Shown here in pieces: positions 17,647 to 29,264 of a stretch of 64,000 bases of DNA. Made by a program: the position numbers and the translations under genes. Position 1 is the first letter of the stretch. Each line of letters begins with the position of its first letter. This DNA is from Fredinandcohnia onubensis (GTDB taxonomy: Bacteria > Bacillota > Bacilli > Bacillales > Bacillaceae_L), in NCBI RefSeq assembly GCF_031181385.1, contig NZ_JAPSKV010000001.1, positions 496,001-560,000 on the forward strand, read 5' to 3'. Below the pieces are notes generated by a model, which was given only the letters and a program-made list of their open reading frames with translations, made no database searches and was not told the origin of the DNA.

Positions 17647-18543
17647 ATGGCTTCAACAACACTCAAGAATAGAAAAAAGATTTCAGTATTTGACATCTTG
17701 AACTATACCGGAATGGTACTCTTATCTATTTTGGTACTTTATCCTTTTTGGCAACAAATTGTTTTATCCTTTTCGGATGCGGAATCCGCATCAAGTTTAG
17801 GTATGAATCTTTGGCCGAGTAGTTGGGCTACAGATGCGTACGAGTTTGTATTCTCCTATGAAAATATATTAGTTGCATACGGTAATACTATTTTTAGAAC
17901 AGTAGTTGGAACAGTTGTTATTTTAATTTGTACGATTTTGGCAGCATATCCACTCTCAAAAAGAGATTTACCGTTTCGAAAAACCATATCTTCGTTTTTC
18001 ATTGTTGCAATGTTTTTCTCAGGCGGAATGATCCCTACTTATCTTTTAGTTAAGCAGGTAGGTTTACTTGATTCATTAATGTCACTCATTTTACCTGTGG
18101 CTGTAAACGTCTTCAATATTATTATCATGAGAAACTATTTTGAATCAATTGATATTGGACTAGAAGAGTCAGCAAAAATGGATGGAGCAGGGTATTGGAC
18201 AATTTTAACAAAAATTATTCTCCCAGTTTCTAAACCTGTTATTGCAACTATTGCTCTTTGGGCAGCTGTCTATCATTGGAATGAATGGTTCCATGCCTTA
18301 ATTTATATTCAAGATGATATGAAAAATGTTTTACAGATTGTTGTTAGGGATATGATCTTAGCAATGGACATTACCCAAATGAATGCAGCAGGTGGTGGTG
18401 GAGGTTCATCGAACGCGGAATTATTACTCAGCAACGTTCGTGCGGCAACGGTGATTATATCCATTGGTCCAATTGTATTAATCTATCCGTTTGTTCAGAA
18501 ATATTTTATTCAAGGAATTATGGTAGGGTCAGTTAAAGGATAA
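17647..18543 (+). CDS. ABC sugar importer permease, YtcP type
   Basis: 298 residues, second permease, six helices. EAA loop EESAKMDGAGYWTILTKIILP (about 176-196). A glycine run (AAGGGGGSSNAELLLSNVRAATV) near 250-270 is typical of YtcP-like proteins. AAAGGAGG precedes the ATG; 15 bases separate it from the first permease gene, so the two are co-translated subunits of one transporter. Confidence 0.93.
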   Translation: MASTTLKNRKKISVFDILNYTGMVLLSILVLYPFWQQIVLSFSDAESASSLGMNLWPSSWATDAYEFVFSYENILVAYGNTIFRTVVGTVVILICTILAAYPLSKRDLPFRKTISSFFIVAMFFSGGMIPTYLLVKQVGLLDSLMSLILPVAVNVFNIIIMRNYFESIDIGLEESAKMDGAGYWTILTKIILPVSKPVIATIALWAAVYHWNEWFHALIYIQDDMKNVLQIVVRDMILAMDITQMNAAGGGGGSSNAELLLSNVRAATVIISIGPIVLIYPFVQKYFIQGIMVGSVKG

Positions 18544-18561
18544 TGAGGAGGAATATTGGTT

Positions 18562-20268
18562 ATGAATAAATTTGGGAAAACTTTATTCGCGGTTGGTATG
18601 TCGGCTAGCTTACTATTAGCTGCTTGCTCTAGTGAATCAGGAAGTAAAAAAGCTCCAGAGAAGGTTGATGTTGCAAGTTTACCTGAACAAGGTGATTTTT
18701 CGAAGGAACTTGAATTAAATTTATCTGGTTCTGTTACAAGAGGGAAAGCAGAGGATGGTAACTGGGTTCAAAAGAAACTTGAGGAAAAATTTAATGTAAA
18801 AATTGAGAATACAAAAGTAGATACTTGGAACAAAGACCAAGTTTCAGTGATGGTTGCTTCAGGCGATCTACCAGATACATTTGCATTTACTGGTGAACCT
18901 GTTATGACCCCTAAAGAATTTTATGAGCAGGGATTAACACGAACAATTCCAAAAGAAATGATTGAAAAATACGCACCAAATTATGCAAAAATGCTTGATG
19001 AACATACTCCTGGTTGGCAAATGCACCGACTTCCAGGTACTGATGACGAATATTTAGGTTTAACAGGTCTACAAGGACACACAGAAGGAATTCTCTGGGC
19101 ACCAACTTTCCGTTTGGACTGGCTTGAAAAACTAGGGATTGAACCGCCAGGTGAAATAAAACCTGTTGGAGAAGAAGGTGCACTGAGTCAGATTTATTTT
19201 ACAAAAGAGGCTTACACATTAGAGGAAGTAGAGGAAATTTTAAAGGCCTTTACATTTAACGATCCAGATGGAAACGGAAAAGATGATACCTATGGGATTT
19301 CACCGCACAATACGAACATGGACTGGGCGGTCACATTGTTAGGATCGTTTGGTCTTGCAGATAAATATAACTTGATGGAAGATGGCAAACTTGTTATGCC
19401 ACAAATTTCCAATCAGTATAAAGAATTTTTAAAGACAATGGCAAGATGGAATGACATGGGATTAGTTGACCCTGAATGGACTACTATTGATTTACAAAAG
19501 AGCTGGGAGAAATATAATCAAGGAAAAATTGGATATGTACCAGCACAACGTTCTTACTTAGCAATGGAAGATTGGACACTTGGAAGAGCACCACATAATC
19601 TTGCTTCAGGTAATGAAAATGTGAAGATTTTAGCAACTGCTCCAGAAATAGGTCCAAATGGCCTACAAGGTCAAAAAGCATTTACACCAGTTAATCTATT
19701 AAGTGATCAAGATGTATTCCATGTTTCGAAAGACGTTACTGACGAAGAATTAGCACGTATTCTTCAAATCTTTGATTTTATTAATTACGATAGTGAAGCC
19801 GTTTGGACTTTATTTGGAGAAATCGGAACACATTCTGAATGGACAGGTACACCTGGAGAATCAGCAATTAAAGTTAAAGAAGGTGTTACGAGAGAAGAAG
19901 GCGACACTGGATTCTGGGCATATAATTTCAGAACATATACACCAGAGCGGGTACAATGGATTACTTCTGAAACTACCTACAAATTAATGAGTGATTTCTT
20001 TGCAAACCCAGAATATTATAAGGACTTAGAAATCCGTCCATATCGCTTTGACTTATTCAATGAAACCGAATTCAAGGATATTGAGAAACGTCATGCAGCA
20101 CAATTGGAAACAATTGTTGAAGAGTTCCGTATGAAAGCAATCACTGGTGAAATCGACATTGATAAAGAATGGGATAGCTATGTTGAAAACTGGCTAAATA
20201 ATGGTGGAGCCGATATGCTTGCAGAACTTGAAAAGGCACCGTTAGTTACTGAATTACGTGGTGAATAA
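18562..20268 (+). CDS. sugar-binding lipoprotein of the ABC importer (YtcQ/LplA-like)
   Basis: 568 residues from ATG 18562 (AGGAGG at 18546-18551, 10-base spacing; a TTG at 18556 is too close). Lipoprotein signal with lipobox LAAC, C22 lipidated. Typical large LplA-type solute-binding protein: a Ca-binding-like loop DPDGNGKDDTYG sits near 235-245 as in relatives. It captures the oligosaccharide outside the membrane and hands it to the two permeases. Followed by a hairpin before the sialidase gene, which probably sets higher levels of binding protein than of downstream enzymes. Confidence 0.92.
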   Translation: MNKFGKTLFAVGMSASLLLAACSSESGSKKAPEKVDVASLPEQGDFSKELELNLSGSVTRGKAEDGNWVQKKLEEKFNVKIENTKVDTWNKDQVSVMVASGDLPDTFAFTGEPVMTPKEFYEQGLTRTIPKEMIEKYAPNYAKMLDEHTPGWQMHRLPGTDDEYLGLTGLQGHTEGILWAPTFRLDWLEKLGIEPPGEIKPVGEEGALSQIYFTKEAYTLEEVEEILKAFTFNDPDGNGKDDTYGISPHNTNMDWAVTLLGSFGLADKYNLMEDGKLVMPQISNQYKEFLKTMARWNDMGLVDPEWTTIDLQKSWEKYNQGKIGYVPAQRSYLAMEDWTLGRAPHNLASGNENVKILATAPEIGPNGLQGQKAFTPVNLLSDQDVFHVSKDVTDEELARILQIFDFINYDSEAVWTLFGEIGTHSEWTGTPGESAIKVKEGVTREEGDTGFWAYNFRTYTPERVQWITSETTYKLMSDFFANPEYYKDLEIRPYRFDLFNETEFKDIEKRHAAQLETIVEEFRMKAITGEIDIDKEWDSYVENWLNNGGADMLAELEKAPLVTELRGE

Positions 20269-20271
20269 TTT

Positions 20272-20310
20272 AAAAAAGTGTGGGTCTGTTTTGGGCCCAC
20301 AACTTTTTAA
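20272..20310 (+). terminator. intra-operon hairpin after the binding-protein gene
   Basis: AAAAAAGTGTGGG and its complement CCCACAACTTTTT form a long stem with a T-rich right arm. In this position it is probably a partial terminator or mRNA stabiliser, since no promoter is evident before the sialidase gene 19 bases on. Confidence 0.65.
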
Positions 20311-20328
20311 GAAGGGGCTAATTTTTTA

Positions 20329-21669
20329 ATGGAAACTATAGAAAAACAAGTAATCTATTATCCTAATATGGCGAATTCAAAAGCGTATCGTATTCCGACA
20401 TTAATTACAACAACAAAAGGGACTCTAATCGCAGGAATTGATGCAAGGATCGTCGATCATCGGGATAACCCAAACAAAATTGATATTACCATTCGGCGGA
20501 GTGAAGATAACGGTGTAACTTGGGGGCCTGTTCAAAAATTAGTTTCCTACCCTGGTGAAGGATTAGATGGCGCAGCTACAATTGATACATGTCTTTTAGA
20601 GGATGAAGAAACCGGGACGATATTTGTGATTTTTTGCCATACACCTGGGGGAATTGGTTTGTGGAATAGCGAAAAAGGAATTGGTTTTGATCCAGCTGGT
20701 CGCAAGGAGTTATTCGACCAAGATGGAAATTGTTATTTTGTTGAACAGAATGGCCATGTTGTGAACGAAGATAATCAACCCACTACTTATTTTGTAGACG
20801 AAAACGGGTATGTTTTTAATAAAGACGAGCCAAGAGGTAATATCTTTTATAAAAAAGGGATCGATCCGAAAGAAAGTTTACTAGAGGCAAGAACATGCTT
20901 TTTACAGATCATTCATAGTACAGACGATGGCTTAACATGGTCTGAGCCAAGAGATCTTAATTCAATGGTAAAGGAAGAGTGGATGAAGTTTATCGGCTCT
21001 GGCCCAGGACGCGGCATCCAGTTAAAGCATGGGGAAAAGAAGGGGAGACTTGTGTTTCCAATTTATTTCTCTAATGAAGAAGGGTTGATGTCTTGTTCTT
21101 GTATCTATAGTGATGACCACGGGCTTACTTGGAAACGGGGAGAGTCACCTAATGATGGAAGAAATCTAGATGGAGAAATCCTAACGGCTAGGACTCTTTC
21201 TGAAGATAAACAATGCCTAACTGAATCTCAAGTAATCGAATTACCAACAGGTGAATTGCGCTATTATATGCGGAATCACTATGAGTTAAAAAGAACAGCG
21301 ATTACACATAGTGAAGATGGTGGAGAAACTTGGGGATCCGTTGATTTTGATTCAACCCTTGTCGATCCAACTTGTCAATCAAGTGTAATCGTTTATCCAG
21401 ATATGGGTGACGGAAAAGTACGCATTATATTTTCCAATCCTGCTGATGAAAAAGAAAGAATAAAAGGTACGATTCGACTAAGTGAAGATGGTGGGCAAAC
21501 TTGGCCATACAGCAAGGTGATTCATGAAGGTGGTTATGGTTATTCATGTCTGACCGCATTAAAGACAGGTGAAATAGGTGTTCTTTATGAGTGTATGTAT
21601 GATTCGAGTGACTGGAACAAAATGGATACACAGTTTATGAAGTTTTCATTAGACTGGTTGAAGTCTTAA
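20329..21669 (+). CDS. exo-alpha-sialidase without signal peptide
   Basis: 446 residues, GH33-like six-blade beta-propeller. The YRIP motif gives the first triad Arg (R21). Five Asp boxes of form S-x-D-x-G-x-T-W are at about 58-66, 198-205, 261-268, 328-335 and 385-392. An extra Gly/Asn-rich insert lies near 110-185. No signal peptide, membrane helix or sortase motif is seen, so it should act in the cytoplasm and release sialic acid from imported oligosaccharides. It is in the importer operon, before yesL and the sialate lyase gene. A related intramolecular or 2-keto-preferring activity cannot be excluded from sequence alone. Confidence 0.9.
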   Translation: METIEKQVIYYPNMANSKAYRIPTLITTTKGTLIAGIDARIVDHRDNPNKIDITIRRSEDNGVTWGPVQKLVSYPGEGLDGAATIDTCLLEDEETGTIFVIFCHTPGGIGLWNSEKGIGFDPAGRKELFDQDGNCYFVEQNGHVVNEDNQPTTYFVDENGYVFNKDEPRGNIFYKKGIDPKESLLEARTCFLQIIHSTDDGLTWSEPRDLNSMVKEEWMKFIGSGPGRGIQLKHGEKKGRLVFPIYFSNEEGLMSCSCIYSDDHGLTWKRGESPNDGRNLDGEILTARTLSEDKQCLTESQVIELPTGELRYYMRNHYELKRTAITHSEDGGETWGSVDFDSTLVDPTCQSSVIVYPDMGDGKVRIIFSNPADEKERIKGTIRLSEDGGQTWPYSKVIHEGGYGYSCLTALKTGEIGVLYECMYDSSDWNKMDTQFMKFSLDWLKS

Positions 21670-21696
21670 TTTAGTACAAATAAAAGAGGTGGGAAT

Positions 21697-22329
21697 ATGT
21701 TTCAGGCAGCGAACATGGAAAAGTTAAACAGCGTATTAGAATGGATTTCAAGATTATATATTTTGCAATTAGTATGGATATTGTTCTCTTTAGCAGGGTT
21801 ACTGTTTGGAGGCGTATTTCCTGCCACTTTTACAATGTTTGCAATGTATAGAAAATGGTTGAGGAACCCCGATGAGCAATTTCCAATTATTAAAACATTT
21901 TTGACTATGTATCGGGAAAATTTTATCAAAACAAACCTTCTCGGTTGGGGCATGTTGATTACTGGTTTCAGTATATATTACTATTTTCAATTATTTAAGG
22001 GACCGGATGATATCATTCAGCTCCTTTTATTCGGAATCGTTATCCTGATTGGGATTTTATATGTACTCACAGTTTTATATATCATACCTATTTTTGTACA
22101 TTATGATGTAAAGATCATGACAATGGTCCGTTACGCTATTGTCATTGCCGTTGCAAATCCATTGCACATTTTGAGTATGGGAGCATTGATCGTTGGAATG
22201 ATACTGGCGATGAGTCTCTTTCCAGCTTTACTACCTTTTTTCAGTATTAGCCCATTAGCATGCGGCTTAATGTGGATAGCATTAAGTACCTTTAACAAGG
22301 TAGAGAATAAAGTCGTGAAGAAGGAATAA
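21697..22329 (+). CDS. YesL family (DUF624) membrane protein
   Basis: 210 residues, about five membrane helices, with the typical N-terminal helix followed by GGVFPATFTMFAMYRKWL. YesL proteins accompany YesMN/LplABC-type sugar loci; their role is unknown, perhaps assisting the transporter or sensor. AGAGGTGGG lies upstream of the ATG, 27 bases after the sialidase gene. Confidence 0.88.
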   Translation: MFQAANMEKLNSVLEWISRLYILQLVWILFSLAGLLFGGVFPATFTMFAMYRKWLRNPDEQFPIIKTFLTMYRENFIKTNLLGWGMLITGFSIYYYFQLFKGPDDIIQLLLFGIVILIGILYVLTVLYIIPIFVHYDVKIMTMVRYAIVIAVANPLHILSMGALIVGMILAMSLFPALLPFFSISPLACGLMWIALSTFNKVENKVVKKE

Positions 22330-22392
22330 TTAAAACCATTTTCAACATGTGAAACAACATTAGAGATAATCCATGAAGAAGGAGCTTGAAAT

Positions 22393-23325
22393 ATGAAAGC
22401 CTATGATTTAGATCGTTTTCGAGGAGTTTTTGTTGCATTTTATTCTGCCTATGATGAAGCAGAAGAGGTTTCAATTGAAAGAGTGAAGAAACTTGCGCGT
22501 TATTATGCAAACACTGGAATAAAAGGTTTATACGTTGGTGGCAGCTCTGGAGAAGGTCTGCTTCAAACTGCTGAAGAGAGAATGAAAGTTGTTGAGGCTG
22601 TAATGGAGGAAGTTGGCGAAGAGTTAACAATCATCGTCCATGTCGGTGCAAATTCCACAAAAGAAAGCATCCAATTAACTAAACATGCAGAAAAATACGG
22701 TGCTCACGCGGTTTCAGCCGTACCATCCATTTATTATCGCCTATCCGAAGCTGCTGTTGAAAAACATTGGAAGTCTATGATAGAAAGTACTTCTTTACCA
22801 TTTATTATCTACAATATTCCACAATTAACTGGATTTAACTTAACACAGTCATTATTCAAAAAAATGTCTTCCCTCGATCAAGTAATCGGCTTAAAAATGT
22901 CTGCTGAAAGTGTATATGAATTACAGCAGTTTAAAGCAAACGCTGGAAAAGACTTTTTAATCTTTAATGGTCCAGACGAACAGTTTTTAGGTGGTCTCGT
23001 AATGGGAGCCGATGGAGGAATTGGTGGAACGTACGGTGTGATGCCTGAGCTATTTGTCGCTTTACACGACTATTATAGAAAAGGTGAAATAGAAAAAGCA
23101 CAACAATTACAAGTTAAAATTAATGACGTTATCACAAAATTAATTAGTTATTCATCCCTTTACGGTGCATGTAAATATATTTTATCGTTACGTGGTATAG
23201 AAACAGGTGAACCAAGAGGTCCGCTATTACCCATCCCAGCTAAAGATTATGATTCGCTCGAACAGTTAAATAACCATATTCTTGAAACCATCGAAACGTA
23301 TACAAAAGAAACAGTTTCTATTTAG
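22393..23325 (+). CDS. nanA: N-acetylneuraminate lyase
   Basis: 310 residues, class I aldolase barrel of the DapA/NanA family. K168 in IGLKMSAES is the Schiff-base lysine, Y140 in IIYNIP the partner tyrosine, and GGSSGE (about 56-61) binds the ketoacid carboxylate. The context with sialidase, NanE and NanK points to cleavage of N-acetylneuraminate to N-acetylmannosamine and pyruvate rather than dihydrodipicolinate synthesis. AAGGAG sits 8 to 13 bases before the ATG. Last gene of the importer transcript before a 259-base gap. Confidence 0.93.
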   Translation: MKAYDLDRFRGVFVAFYSAYDEAEEVSIERVKKLARYYANTGIKGLYVGGSSGEGLLQTAEERMKVVEAVMEEVGEELTIIVHVGANSTKESIQLTKHAEKYGAHAVSAVPSIYYRLSEAAVEKHWKSMIESTSLPFIIYNIPQLTGFNLTQSLFKKMSSLDQVIGLKMSAESVYELQQFKANAGKDFLIFNGPDEQFLGGLVMGADGGIGGTYGVMPELFVALHDYYRKGEIEKAQQLQVKINDVITKLISYSSLYGACKYILSLRGIETGEPRGPLLPIPAKDYDSLEQLNNHILETIETYTKETVSI

Positions 23326-23426
23326 TAATAAAGTTTGCTTATGAATAACGGGCAGGTTATAGAAATAAATCGTCAGGCCATAAAGCAACCTTGAATTGGA
23401 TGAGATAGATAATAGTTATGACAAAT

Positions 23427-23467
23427 TAAGGTACGGGGGCTCAATCAAATTGTTCTTTCGTACCTTA
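23427..23467. other. inverted repeat between nanA and nanE
   Basis: TAAGGTACG (23427-23435) and CGTACCTTA (23459-23467) form a perfect 9-bp inverted repeat with a 23-base loop and no T-run. It could be a weak terminator of the upstream operon or a dimeric operator for nanE-nanK. Confidence 0.45.
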
Positions 23468-23584
23468 TATTAATTATTAAACTATATGGACCTGAGAATA
23501 ATTGTATTGTTGTATTTCCATAGCTTAATAGATTTTCCCGTTTACTAGTTTGAAAGAATATAAACAAAAAACGGAGGGATTGTA

Positions 23585-24268
23585 ATGAGCAATCATACTT
23601 TTTTTGATACAACCTATAAAAACATCATTGTTTCCTGCCAGGCTCTTGAAGATGAGCCCCTTCATAGCTCCGAAATTATGGCTAAAATGGCACAAGCTGC
23701 CAAAGAGGGAGGAGCTTGTGCTATTCGTTGTAATTCTGCAACTGATACAGCAGCGATAAAAAAACAAACAGGTCTTCCTGTAGTTGCAATCGTAAAGCGG
23801 GATTACCCTGATAGTGAGGTGTTTATTACCCCAACTTTAAAAGAGGTAAAAGAACTGCTAGAAGTGGGAGTAGAGGTAATAGCACTTGATGCAACAACAC
23901 GAAAACGTCCAAATGGGGAAAACCTAAAAGATTTAGTAGAGTATATCCACGAAAATAGTCATACTTTAGTCATGGCTGATGTCGCAACAATTCAGGATGC
24001 AGAATATGCAGTCGCTTGTGGTGTTGATATGGTATCAACGACCCTATCTGGTTATACAGAAGATAGTCCGAAGCAAGAAAGCCCAGATTTTTACTTAGTT
24101 GAAAAACTAACAAATCAATTACAAGTACCTGTTATTGCTGAAGGAAGAATTAATACACCTGAGGAAGGTAAGAAAATGTTGGAACTTGGCGCCCACGCCA
24201 TTGTAGTTGGGAGTGCAATTACAAGACCCCAATTAATTACGAAAAAATTCGTAGAAGGAATTATCTAA
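23585..24268 (+). CDS. nanE: N-acetylmannosamine-6-phosphate 2-epimerase
   Basis: 227 residues, TIM barrel of the NanE family, with IVKRDYPDSEVFITPT (near 60-75), ALDATTRKRPNGENL (near 100) and the C-terminal phosphate site EGRINTPEEGKKML / GAHAIVVGSAITRP. Converts ManNAc-6-P to GlcNAc-6-P in sialic acid breakdown. ACGGAGGG lies 7-14 bases before the ATG. nanK starts two bases after its stop. Confidence 0.93.
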   Translation: MSNHTFFDTTYKNIIVSCQALEDEPLHSSEIMAKMAQAAKEGGACAIRCNSATDTAAIKKQTGLPVVAIVKRDYPDSEVFITPTLKEVKELLEVGVEVIALDATTRKRPNGENLKDLVEYIHENSHTLVMADVATIQDAEYAVACGVDMVSTTLSGYTEDSPKQESPDFYLVEKLTNQLQVPVIAEGRINTPEEGKKMLELGAHAIVVGSAITRPQLITKKFVEGII

Positions 24269-24269
24269 A

Positions 24270-25151
24270 ATGGAGAACTATCTGTCATTTGATATTGGCG
24301 GGACTAAAATAAAATATGGAATTGTGACTAGTACAGGTCAAATCATTTATCACTGGACAATAGACACCGAAGCACATCTTGGTGGGGTATCAATCATTAA
24401 TAAAGTAATAGATATCAGCAAAATCATTGTTGAACAACATCCAGTTAATGGTATCGCGATCAGTACAGCTGGCCAAGTAAATCCACATACAGGAACAATC
24501 GTAGGAGCCGGAGACACAATTCCATCTTATGTTGGTGTCGAAGTGAAAAAAATGATCAGTGAGGCTCTTGGATTACCAGTAGAGGTTAGAAATGATGTGG
24601 ATTGTGCAGCACTTGGGGAATTGTGGCTTGGTAATCACCATGTGAATAATATGATTGCCTTAACAGTAGGAACGGGTATCGGCGGAGCAATTGTAATCAA
24701 TGGAAACCTGTATTCTGGACACTCATTTAGTGCTGGTGAGTGGGGCTATATGTTAATCGATGGTGAAAGTTTTGAAAAAAATGCTTCAATAACTGGACTA
24801 ATTCGATTTGCTAATCAATATAAAGAAGAACGTAATTGGAATGGACAGCAGATTTTCGATTTATATGATCAGGGTGACAAAGAAATCCAAAGAGCTGTAT
24901 CTAGTTTTTATCGCTATTTGGCAATTGGTATTTCTAACTTAATTTATATTTTTAATCCAGAAAAGGTCATCATTGGTGGTGGCTTAACAGCGAGGGGAGA
25001 ACTGTTTTTAAATGAACTTAAAACAGAAATCCAAAAATATTTACAACCATCTTTTTATCAAAATACAGATATTGAACTTGCGAAACTATCAAATAACGCT
25101 GGAATGATTGGCGCAGTCAATCACTTTTTGAATAATAGAAATCTACTTTAG
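24270..25151 (+). CDS. nanK: ROK family N-acetylmannosamine kinase
   Basis: 293 residues. The ATP site FDIGGTKIKYGIV (about 6-18) and ROK motifs ALGELWLGNH, TVGTGIGGAIV and the second phosphate loop IIGGGLTARGE are present; D in NDVDCAALGE is the catalytic base. The zinc-binding C-x-C-G-x-x-G-C cluster of many ROK kinases is missing, as in some Firmicutes NanK. Should phosphorylate ManNAc for NanE. Tightly coupled to nanE; two 29-bp palindromes lie directly after the stop. Confidence 0.88.
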   Translation: MENYLSFDIGGTKIKYGIVTSTGQIIYHWTIDTEAHLGGVSIINKVIDISKIIVEQHPVNGIAISTAGQVNPHTGTIVGAGDTIPSYVGVEVKKMISEALGLPVEVRNDVDCAALGELWLGNHHVNNMIALTVGTGIGGAIVINGNLYSGHSFSAGEWGYMLIDGESFEKNASITGLIRFANQYKEERNWNGQQIFDLYDQGDKEIQRAVSSFYRYLAIGISNLIYIFNPEKVIIGGGLTARGELFLNELKTEIQKYLQPSFYQNTDIELAKLSNNAGMIGAVNHFLNNRNLL

Positions 25152-25154
25152 AAG

Positions 25155-25183
25155 TGGGACAAAGGGACAGGTTCGCTGTCCCA
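25155..25183. repeat. 29-bp dispersed palindrome, type A
   Basis: TGGGACAAAGGGACAGG ... CGCTGTCCCA, three bases after the nanK stop. Confidence 0.8.
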
Positions 25184-25194
25184 TTCGACAATAA

Positions 25195-28395
<3,201 letters not shown>

Positions 28396-28401
28396 ACCGT
28401 T

Positions 28402-28430
28402 GAGCCTGTCAAATGACAGGCTCTTCCTAA
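28402..28430 (+). terminator. strong hairpin after lacZ
   Basis: GAGCCTGTCA (28402-28411) and TGACAGGCTC (28414-28423), a perfect 10-bp stem with a two-base loop. No long T-run follows, so it may protect the lacZ mRNA end rather than stop transcription. Confidence 0.6.
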
Positions 28431-28474
28431 ATGATTTGGGATCAACAGTTTCACTTAAAGAGGAGGAAGTTGAC

Positions 28475-29146
28475 ATGTTAAGCAAATGGACAGGAAAAAA
28501 GTGGCTAGCTATTGGTGATAGTATCACCGAACATAACTTTAGAACTAGTAAAAACTATCATAATTACATTGCCGAAAAAATCGGTTGCACTGTTATAAAT
28601 GAAGGTCATAGTGGAACGGGATGGAGAACGCCTAATCGTGAAGGTTCACTTCCTATTTATAAGAGGATTAGTGGATATACTTTAGATTGTGACCTCATCA
28701 CTGTATATGCAGGAACTAATGACTGGGGGCAATCAGGCATATCACTTGTAATGGGCACTTTTGGTGATACCGACCCAGCGGCAAGTTTTTATGGATCCGT
28801 TGATTATGTTATTAAACAGTTAGTAGCTAAATATCCAACAAAAACAATCGCTGTTTTTACACCGTTGCAGAGGTCAGATGGTTTTGTCGCGAATTCGGCA
28901 GGAGTAACATTAGAACAAATTGCAGATGCAATTATTAAAGTAAGCAATCATTATGGTATACCTGTTTTAGATTTATACAGATTAGCAAACCTAAATGTTT
29001 GGAACTCAGAGAGTAACAACTATTATTTCACTCCTTCTGGTAAAAATATCCCAGTTGATCTGGAATCGGCAGACGGATTGCATCCAAATGATAACGGACA
29101 TAAAGTGTTAGCTGATAAAATTCTATCATTTTTAAATAGTTTGTGA
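28475..29146 (+). CDS. SGNH/GDSL hydrolase (probable carbohydrate esterase)
   Basis: 223 residues from ATG 28475 (AGAGGAGGAAG upstream). SGNH blocks: nucleophile S16 in IGDSITE, the Gly block GHSGTGW, Asn block AGTNDWG and D200/H203 in DGLHPNDNGH. No signal peptide, so cytoplasmic. Between lacZ and galK in a sialic acid/galactose locus it could remove O-acetyl groups from imported sialosides or galactosides; this substrate is inferred from position only. Confidence 0.85.
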   Translation: MLSKWTGKKWLAIGDSITEHNFRTSKNYHNYIAEKIGCTVINEGHSGTGWRTPNREGSLPIYKRISGYTLDCDLITVYAGTNDWGQSGISLVMGTFGDTDPAASFYGSVDYVIKQLVAKYPTKTIAVFTPLQRSDGFVANSAGVTLEQIADAIIKVSNHYGIPVLDLYRLANLNVWNSESNNYYFTPSGKNIPVDLESADGLHPNDNGHKVLADKILSFLNSL

Positions 29147-29172
29147 TGGACAGGATACCCACGCTCTTATAT

Positions 29173-29195
29173 TTTTAGTAAAACTTTAACTAAAA
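29173..29195 (+). promoter_or_regulatory. candidate GalR operator of the gal operon
   Basis: TTTTAGT (29173-29179) and ACTAAAA (29189-29195) flank nine bases; the whole 23-bp site is symmetric at 10 of 11 base pairs about its centre. It ends four bases before the -35 box. LacI-type repressors bind sites of this kind, and a LacI-type gene closes the operon at 34098. Confidence 0.6.
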
Positions 29196-29199
29196 TTAA

Positions 29200-29228
29200 T
29201 TGACCTTTTTTACTTGCGCATCTACAAT
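29200..29228 (+). promoter_or_regulatory. SigA promoter of the gal operon
   Basis: TTGACC (29200-29205), 17 bases, TACAAT (29223-29228): one mismatch in each box and ideal spacing. Confidence 0.8.
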
Positions 29229-29264
29229 TAAATTAGAAACCAAAGTATGGGGGGCATATTCAGC

